DNA of 64,000 nucleotides from Caprimulgus europaeus. Taxonomy: Eukaryota > Chordata > Aves > Caprimulgiformes > Caprimulgidae. This document shows positions 31,301-40,300 of the stretch, piece after piece. The notes below the pieces were generated by a model that made no database searches, had not been told where the DNA came from, and was given only the letters and a program-made list of their open reading frames with translations. A program made the position numbers and the translations under genes. The DNA lies in assembly GCA_907165065.1 (NCBI GenBank), contig OU015523.1:125489023-125553022 (forward strand), written 5' to 3'. The first letter of the stretch is position 1; the number at the start of each line of letters is the position of its first letter.

Positions 31301-34300
31301 GGGTCTCCAGTGAAGGTGCTGGGTGCAGCTCGAGTTAACACCCGGGGCTGTGTGTGTTTTGTGTCACTCTCTCCTCTCCTCTCTGCCAGATGGAGGAGCT
31401 GAAGCAGGAGGTGTCCGGCCTCGCTGCGAAAGGAGCCGAGCTCCAGGCCACCGTCCTGAGGCTGGAGGAGGAGAAGCAGCAGCGGGAGGCAGCTCTGCAA
31501 TCCGAACGTGGCCGCTTCGAGGAGGAGAAGCAGCAGCTGAGCAGCCTTGTCAGCAGCCTCCAGAGCTCCCTCTCCGAGAGCCACCGGGCCAGGGAGCAGC
31601 TGGAACAGGACCTGCGGGCCCGGGAGGCCGGTGAGCCCCGGGGCACCGAGGGAGAGGCCGGGCAGCTGGCTGTCCTCACCGCTGAGCACCAGAAAACCCT
31701 GCAGGAGAGAGACTCAGCCCTGCAGCAGCTCCAGCACCTGCAGGAAGCCAACACCTCCCTGAGCAGCCAGCTGCAGGCCATGGCACGTGCCCGGGATGCC
31801 AGCCAGGCCGCCTCGGCGGGGGAGAAGGCAGAGCTGAGCCAGAAGATCGGCGAGCTGGAAGCGCGGCTCCTTGAGCTCGGTGCCCAGCGGCAGGAGGGAG
31901 CGGTGGAAGGGCTGAAGGCTCAGCTGAGGGAGCTGGAGGGGAGGCTGAAGGAGAACCAGCAAAGGCTGGCTGAGAGGGAGAGGCTGGCCCGGGAGAACAG
32001 CCGCCTGCAGGAGCGGCTGCTCTTCCTGGAGGAGTCCCTGCGGAACACCGAGGGGATCCTGGAGGACGAGAAGAGGCGGGCGGCCGAGAGCCTGGAGAGC
32101 AGCCTGGCCAGGATCGCCGAGCTGGAAGCAGAGAGGCAGGGGCTGGCACAGGGCAGGGAGCCGGCTCTGCAGGAGCAGGGTGAGGAGCCAGCCAAGCCCC
32201 AGGCGCTGGAGCAGAGCTGGGAGAAGCCAGCGGGAGCTCCCCCGGCTGCCCCAGGGGAGGACGGAGAGCGCAGGCGGCTGGAGGAGGAGGTGCAGGCGCT
32301 GAGCCGGGAGCGCAGCCAGCTCTGCCAGCAGCTACAGGCCGAGCAGGAGAAAGCAGCCACGCTGGAGGCCAGGGCAGAACGTCTGGCCACCGAGCACCAG
32401 GAGAGGCTGGCCACCCTCCAGGCCGAGCTGTCCAGCGCCCGGGCACGGGTGAAGGAGAAGGAGGGTGAGGAGCAGAAGCTGAGGGCTGAGGTCTCCTCCC
32501 TGAGGGAGAAGATGGCTGTTGGGGAGCAAGCGGCGGCCCAGCGCGTGGCCGGGCTGGAGGTGGACGCCCGGAGAGCTGCCGAGGCGCTGGAGGGGCTCAG
32601 CCAGGAGCTCTCCCAGGAGAAGCTCAAATCCAAGGAGCTGGAAGCCGCCGTGGAGCGGCTGCGGGGCGCAGAGGCCGAGCTGTCCCGGGCAGCCGCCGCC
32701 GGCAGACAACGGGAGCTGGAGGTGGAAGAGGATGTGAAGAAGCTGTCCGGGGAGGTGACCCTGCTGGGTGCCAGGCTGGAGGAGACGCTGAGGGAGCACC
32801 GGCGGGACCTGGTGCGCTGGGAGGAGGAAGCCGAACGCTTGCGGCAGGAGGTGGAGCGGGCCAAGGCGGATTGTGCCGCTGAGCGCAGCCGCAAGGCAGA
32901 GCTGGAGGTGCAGCTGCAGAACTCCCTCAACGAGCAGCGGGTGGAGAGGGCTGTGCACCGGGAGGAGCTGGCCCGGGCCCGGGAGCTGGTGGAGGAGAGG
33001 GAAGGGCAGCTGGAGGAGCTCCGCCAGAAGAATGTCTCGCAGGATGAGGAGCTGAGGGACCTGCAGGAGACGGTCAGCAAGCTGAAAGGAGAGCTTGCCT
33101 CGGCGGAGGCGGCCAAGGAGCGAGTGGCCAAGGTGGACAACGAGCTGCAGGGCTCCTCGGAGGCCACCCGGAGCAGGTACATGGAGGGGGACAGCGTCAA
33201 AGCCACCTGCTCAAAGGAGATGCCCCTCAAAAGCTTGGAGGAGAAGACCCGTCACAGGGAGCAGGGATCCAGCTCGAGCCAAGACCTTTACCAGGAGAAG
33301 CTGAAGGAGATCCAGGCGCTTCGTGTGCAAGTGGAGGAGCTGGAGCAGAAGTGCAGGGAGCAGCAGGAGGCCATGGCCGCCCTCAAGCAAGCGACAGCCC
33401 AGGCAGCGAAAGCAGAGCTGGAAGCCTCGAGGAAGGAAGTGGCCCAGCAGAAGGAGAAGGTGTTGGAGCTGCAGAAGCTGCTGGAGGCCTCGAGGTCGGT
33501 GCAGGCTCTGCACGATGGCACCGTGGAGGCCCTACGGAAAGAGCTGCAGGAGAAGGGCCGGGAGCTGCTGCAGAGTAAAACCCTCATCGCCACCGCCGAG
33601 AAGGAGCTGGCGTCCCTGCGCTCCGCCACGCAGGAGAGGAGCCGGCTGGAGGAAAGCTGGAAGGAGCAAGTGTCCCAGTGCATCCAGGAGATGGAGAGGA
33701 AGAACAGCCTGATCGGCAGCCTGGAGCACGAGGTCTCCATCCTCCATCGGCAGGTGACGGAGAAGGAAGGGGAGAGCAAGGAGCTGAAGCGTTTGATCGT
33801 CGCCGAGTCGGAGAAGAGCAAGAAGCTGGAGGAGAGGCTGCGGGTGCTGCAGACCGAGATGGCCACCGCCGCCTCCCGGGCGGCCGAGAGGTGCTCGCTC
33901 ATGAAGGTGGAGGTGCAGCGCTGCCAGGAGGAGATGGAGAAGCAGCGCTTGGCCATCGAGGCCCTGAAGAGAGACCGCCATTGCCAGAGCGAGCGGGAGG
34001 ACGAGCTGCGCCAGGAGGTGAAGGTCTGCCAGGACAAGTGCCTGCAGAAGGAGCAGCTCCTCGCCGCCCTGCAGCAGGAGCTCGGCAGCGCCCAGGCGCT
34101 CGCCGGGGAGCTGCCGGCGCTGAAGCACCTTTGCCAGCAGCTGCAGGCTGAGCGCGCCTCCCTGGAGAGCCAGCACCGGCAGGACCTGGAGCAGAGGGCG
34201 AAAGCCGCGGCTGCTCTGCAGGCAGAGCTGGCACGGGCCAAGCTGGAAGCAGCCGAGGTGCCGTCGCTGCGGGAACGGTCGGCGGAGCAGGACCGGGCTG

Positions 34301-37300
34301 TGCAGCGGCTGCAGGCGGAGGCGGCGGAGCAGGCGGCGCGGCTGGCGGGGCTGCAACAAGCCAACGCTCGGCTGGTGGAGGAGAACCGGGGGCTTGGCGA
34401 GAGCCGGAGCCGCGGGCAGCAGCGGCTGGAGGCGGAGCTGGGTCAGGTGCGGGAGCGGCACGCGCGGGAGCTGGAGCGGCTGCGGGCGGCCTCGGAGGAG
34501 CTGGTGGCCGGCAGCCGGCGGGAGGCCCAGGAGGCGGCTCGGAAGCTGGAGGCGATGAGTTCCGAGTACGAGAGCAGCAAAGTGGCGGCGCTGGAGGAGA
34601 GGAGGAAGCTGCTGGAGGAGAGGCAGAGGCTGACGGCTCAGGTACGAGCTCCTGCGACCTCCCCGCCGGGTGGGCTGTGGGTGGGGGGAGATCCCTGGGA
34701 AAAGGGGTGCGTTTGGTCTCCTGCCACCCCCAAATCCTCACCTCACTGCCCAACCTGGGAGCTGGGGGTCCGGGACACGCTCCTGGGCGATGCTCGGGTG
34801 GGAAGGGGCTGGGCTGCAGGAAATGCAGCCGGGTTTGTGTCACCTGTGGTGTTTGTGGCGGCAGGTGGAGCAGCTGGAGGTGCTTCGGAAGGAGCAAGCG
34901 AAGCAGGTAACGGCCCCCGCCCAGCGCCCGCTGCTCAAACGGTGACGGAGCACGGCCCTGGCTGCTGCCGCTTCCCACCGGAGCCGCCCTCTCCGCTCCG
35001 CAACTGTTTTTGGTGGGGACTCGACCCGTGGGGCTCTTGGCTCCAGGTCTCTGAGCTTTTTTGCACCTTCACCTCCCCCGGGGGAATAGGAATTGGGGCC
35101 CAAACCTGCTGTCTGCTCACTCCTGGTGGTGCCAGCGGCTCGGCACGGCTTCCCACTCCCACCCTCCCGGCGTGGCCGTGGGGCACCCCACAGGCAGCAT
35201 CCAGGGGTCCTCAGTGCAGGTGCTCCTGTCCTTAGGGAGGGGGGATCTGGGGAGAGCTGGGATGCCCCGTTCCATCTATCCACCCCTTTTTCCCCACCTT
35301 CTTTAACTGAGTGGTGGGTTCAGCTCCTCACCCAGCCGGCAGAAACCCCTCCTGGTGCCGGGAGGTGCCCAGAAAGCGCAGTCCAGACGTGGGACACTTC
35401 ACAGCAGCACCCGTCTCGGACGTGCTGTGGGGTTGATACTGGAAAAGCCCCATTTCCCATGTTTGGTTTAGTTTGTCCCCACAGTCCCAACTTGAGGGAC
35501 CCCACAGGAGCCTTGTGGCTGTGACCAGGGGGCTGGGGGCTCCCTGAGCATCCCCTGGAGCAGGGAGAGCCCGGCCACACCGGAGCTGGCAGCAGCCGGG
35601 GTCTGGTGGCCGTGTCCCTTTGCCAAGGGTGATGGGTGACCAGTGGGACCGCAGCTCACCGGTGCCCAGGCGGTGAACATGCTGCCAAAGGATTCACGAG
35701 CCACCACCCCGGGGGCTTTGTGGGGTACAGCACCCTTTGGGGTGGGATGTTTCCCCCCCTGAGCAGGCACAGGTGCCCCTCGAGCTTGAGATTTGGCACA
35801 GGGGACACGGGCTGAGCCTCCAGCTCTTACCCCGACAGCAAACAGTTGGCAGCGGAGACGCTCGCTCTGTAACCGCACCGGCTTCCTCATCCCCCCCTCG
35901 CTGCCTAACGGGGGCTCGGCTTCGCTTCACACCTTGTCCCTGCACGGACTAACACGGGGTGGCTGTGACCATCTGCTTCCAGCCGGCTTACCGGGAGCTT
36001 CTTCGGTGGTGGGCACGGCTGAGCAACCTCCCGGGGTGGGAAACCTCCTGGTCCTGCCCGTGGAGGTGGCTGGAGGGGAGGGATGTTCTCCTCTGTGCCT
36101 GGAGCTGGTCTAACCAAAGTGTCCTCTTTCAGGAGGAGGAGCTCAATAAAAAGCTGACTCAGCACGAGAAGGCCACCCGAACCCATCAGCAGAAGGTTAA
36201 GGTAAAACTGGGACCAAAAAACTGGGATCTGAGCCCTGGAGCTGTTGGTGGCCTCACCCCAAGGGGTGTGGGGGGCTCAGCCGAGTGAGGTGGGGTGCTG
36301 GGTGCCTCTGAGCCCGGCTCTTAGGGCTACAAAGGTGATTGAGGGGCTGGAGCATCTCCTGTGTGAGGAGAGGCTGAGAGAGCTGGGGCTGCTCAGCCTG
36401 GAGAAGAGCAGCCTGAGAGGGGATCTGATCAATGCTGATCAATATCTAAAGGGTGGGAGTTGAGAGGATGGGGACAGACTGCTCAGTGGTGGCCAGTGAC
36501 AGGACAAGGGGCAATGGGCACAAGCTGGAGCACAGGAGGTTCCAGTGAAACATGAGGAAATGTCCTCCCTGCTCGCAGGCGCTGGAAGGGGAGCTGCAGG
36601 CGGTGGCCACCCGCCAGCAGGAGAAGGTGGCAGAGCTGCAGGCCCAGCTGGCCCAGAAGGAGCAGGCGGCTGAGCACTACAAAGGCCAGGTACTTGGGGT
36701 GCTGGCACGGCCCCGCTGTCCCTGTCACCCCACCACGGGGAAGCTTGATGGGTTTTGTCTCCCTGACATCCCAGATGGAGAAAGCAAAAACTCACTACGA
36801 CGCCAAGAAGCAGCAGAACCAGGACCTGACGGAGAAGCTGAAGGCCATGGAGCAGCTGCAGAGGGAGAACGCGGAGCTGCGGCTGGAGTCGGAGAAGTTG
36901 GCCAAGGAGCTGCAGCAGAGCGTCCTGCGGGCCAAGGAGTCGGAGCTGAGCTGCAGGAACCTCACCAGCCAGGTCCGCAGCCTGGAGGCTCAGGTGGGCA
37001 CGGCGTGACGGGGCTTCACCTTCCTCCTCCTCCTCACCCCTGTCACCAGCTCGCTCGGAGGATCCATCCCTCCCTGCTTCCCATCCAGGTGGAATTTGCC
37101 AACCGGCAGCTACGGGAGCTCGGGAAGTTCCAGGTGACAGCAACGGACACCTTGAAGAGCCGGGAGAGCTTCCGCCCGGCCACCGCCGACCTCAGCGCCG
37201 ACAGCCTCGACCTCAGCCTGGACGAGGCGCAGCCGCTCAACTCCACCAGGTACCGGCACCCCGTGGCTCGGCGGAGCTCGTCCCGCCACCGCTGTCCCCG

Positions 37301-40300
37301 GTCCCCGCTGTCCCCGCTGCCCCAGTCCCCGCTGCCCTGGTCCCCGCTGTCCCCGGTCCCCGCTGTCCCCGGTCCCCAGCAGCCCCGTAGGGCGCTCAGC
37401 CTCGTGCCCTGTCCCCGCAGGAAGCCTGGCCGCTCGCAGTCGGAGGCCTCGGCGATGCCACCGGACAGTGAGGAGTCGCTGAGGTCCCGGCGGCTGCCCC
37501 GGAAGGTGGAGTCCCTGGAGAGCCTCTACTTCACCCCCATCCCCAGCCGCACGCGGTCCCGGCTGGACAGCAGCGCCGGCTCCCTGGGCGACCTCTCGCT
37601 CGACTCCGGCTGCAGGACCCGCTCGGGCCGGCGCAGAACCACCATCAACATCACCATGACAAAAGTGAGCAGCACCCGGGAGTGGGGCAGGGAGGGATCC
37701 GTGGGGCAGGGAGGGATCCGTGGGGCAGGGAGGGATGCGTGGGGCAGGGAGGGATCCGTGGGGCAGGGAGGGATCCGTGGGGCAGGATCTGTCTGCTGAG
37801 GATGGGGACATGTGGTTTGCTGTGACCCACAGCCTGGGGACTCTTGAGACTGGAGACAAAGGGATGGCTTAGGGGGGGTCTCACTTCTATTGCTGGGCTG
37901 GGGCTGCTGAGGAGAAGGACTTGGGGTGCTGGGGGAGGAGAAGCTCCCCATGAGGCGGCACCAAGCGCTGGCAGCACAGAGCCAATAACCGTGTCCTGGG
38001 CTGCACCCAGAGCAGCGTGGGCAGCAGGGCCAGGGAGGGGATTCTGCCCCTCTGCTCCGCTCTCCTGAGACCCCCCCTGCAGTGCTGCCTCCAGTGCTGG
38101 GGCCACCAACAGCACAAGGACATGGAGCTACTGGAGCCAGCCCAGAGGAGGCCACGAGGATGATGCCAGGGCTGGAGCAGCTCTGCTGTGAGGACAGGCT
38201 GAGAGAGTTGGGGCTGTTGAGCCTGGAGAAGAGAAGGCTCCAGGGAGACCTTCCAGTGGCCTCCCAGTACCTGAAGGGGCTCCAGGAAGGCTGGGGAGGG
38301 ACTTTGGCCAAGGGCAGGGAGTGAGAGAACAAGGGGTGATGGCTTGAAAGTGTCAGAGGGGAGCTGGAGCTGAGATGTGAGGAAGAAATTGTTTGGTGTG
38401 AGGGTGGTGAGACCCTGGCCCAGGTTGGCCAGAGAAGCTGTGGCTGCTCCTCCCTGGAAGTGTTCTGGGCCAGGTTGGATGAGGCTTTGAGCAACCTGGT
38501 CTAGTGGAAGGTGTCCCTGCTGCTGGCTGGCAGGGGGGTTGGGACTGGAGGAGCTTTAAGGTCCCTTCCCACCCAAACCAGTCTGTGCCCATGATCTCTG
38601 GTTTTCCCTCTCCCAGAAACAGGCCAAGACCGAGGAACCAGACAGCGCCGACGTCTCCTTCTGCAGCATCCCAGCAGCTCAGCCCCCCAACCCCAGTCCG
38701 GGCAGGAGCCGGCTGCGCTCGGCCACCTCCACCCGCTCCCTCAGCACCTTCCCCTCCCAGGAGTCCCTGCTCAAGCTGGACACCTCCTCCCCCCAGGAGA
38801 CCCCCGGCGATTCGGCGCTGCTGGGCCTCCCCGGCTACCGGCCGGTCACTCGCAGCTCCCTGCGGCGCTTGCAGGGGGGGAGCAGCTCCAGCCTGGGTGG
38901 GTGCAGGCAGGGTGGGTGGCTGGGTTGAGGTGGGGGGGTGGTGGGGGGCTCTTCCCTGGCTCAGGGGGCTCCTTCTTGCCTGTCCCACCCATGCTCAGCT
39001 CTCCCTGGTTTAGTTTCAGGCCGGAGCAGCATCTACCTGGGCACGTGCCAGGACGAACCGGAGCAGCTGGACGACTGGAACCGCATCGCGGAGCTGCAGC
39101 AGCGGAACCGGGCCTGCCCCCCGCACCTGAAGACCTGCTACCCCCTGGAGAGCAGGGTGAGGAGCTGGGGGTCCCAGCGCTGGGGTCTCACTGCCTGTGA
39201 GGGGGCACGGGGGATGGAGAGCAGAGTGAGGAGCTGGGGGGTCCCAGCGCTGGGGGGGGTCCCAGCGCTGGGGTCTCACTGGGAGGAAGGGGGGGTGCAG
39301 GGGATGGAGAGCAGCTGGTGAGGAGCTGGGGGTCCCAGCGCTGGGGTTTCACTGGGAGGAAGGGGGGGCGCAGGGGATGGAGAGCAGCTGGTGAGGAGCT
39401 GGGGGTCCCAGCGCTGGGGTTTCACTGGGAGGAAGGGGGGGCGCAGGGGATGGAGAGCAGGGTGAGGAGTTGGGGGGTCCCAGCGCTGGGGTTGCACTGC
39501 CTGTGGGAGGAAGGGGGGGCACGGGGGATGGAGAGCAGGGTGAGGCACACGGGGTGTTGATGGTCACCCCTCAAAACACTTCTGTGCCTCCTCCCCAGCC
39601 CTCCAACTCCCTGAGGACCATCACGGACGAGGAGATGAAGACGGGGGACCCGAAGGAGACGCTGCGGCGGGCCAGCATGCAGCCCTCGCAGATCGCCCCC
39701 GGCGCGGCCACCCGGGCCAGCACCCTGAGCAGCACCCGGGCCAGCACCCTGAGCAGCACCCAGGGCAGCACCCAGGGCAGCACCCGGGCCAGCACCCTGA
39801 GCAGCACCCTGAGCTCGGCCTGGCCCAGCGGCATCACCACCCGGCAGCAGAGGAAGCGGCTCTCGGATGAGTCCCACCAGGGTCCCGACACCCCCGAGGT
39901 GAGCTCAGCCCTGCCACCAGCACCCCGGCCGGTCCCCAGGGAGCCAGGCTGGGGACAAGGGGACATGAGGGTTGGTGGGTGGCTGCAGATGTTCTCCAGA
40001 TGTTGAGAGGGCCTTGGGAATGGCTCATCTGGGGTTGGTGCCTCCCCAGGGGCAGCTCCAGCGATGAAGGGCTGAGCCCTGAGCCTTCCTCACGCCACTC
40101 CCTGGGCTCTGCCACCCTCGGTCCCTGTCCCTGTCCCCTCCTGCAGCCCCTTGGTTCAGCCCCTTGCCACCAGCTCCTAGATGATGGTGGCCCCAGGGCT
40201 CTTGTTCCGCAGATGATGGTGGCCCTGGGGCTGTTTTTCTCTCAGACAGTGGTGGCCCCAGGGCTCTCATTCCCCAGATGACAGTGGCCCCGGGGCTCTT

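Noticed and set aside
31354-35235. A single 1293-codon protein across NUMA1 exon 13.
   Set aside because: The true exon is 31390-34641; both ends of the longer frame are intronic and have good splice sites inside.
36552-37799. A 415-codon frame in the NUMA1 tail.
   Set aside because: It joins exon 16, introns and other exons by read-through; separate exons with correct phases explain the region better.
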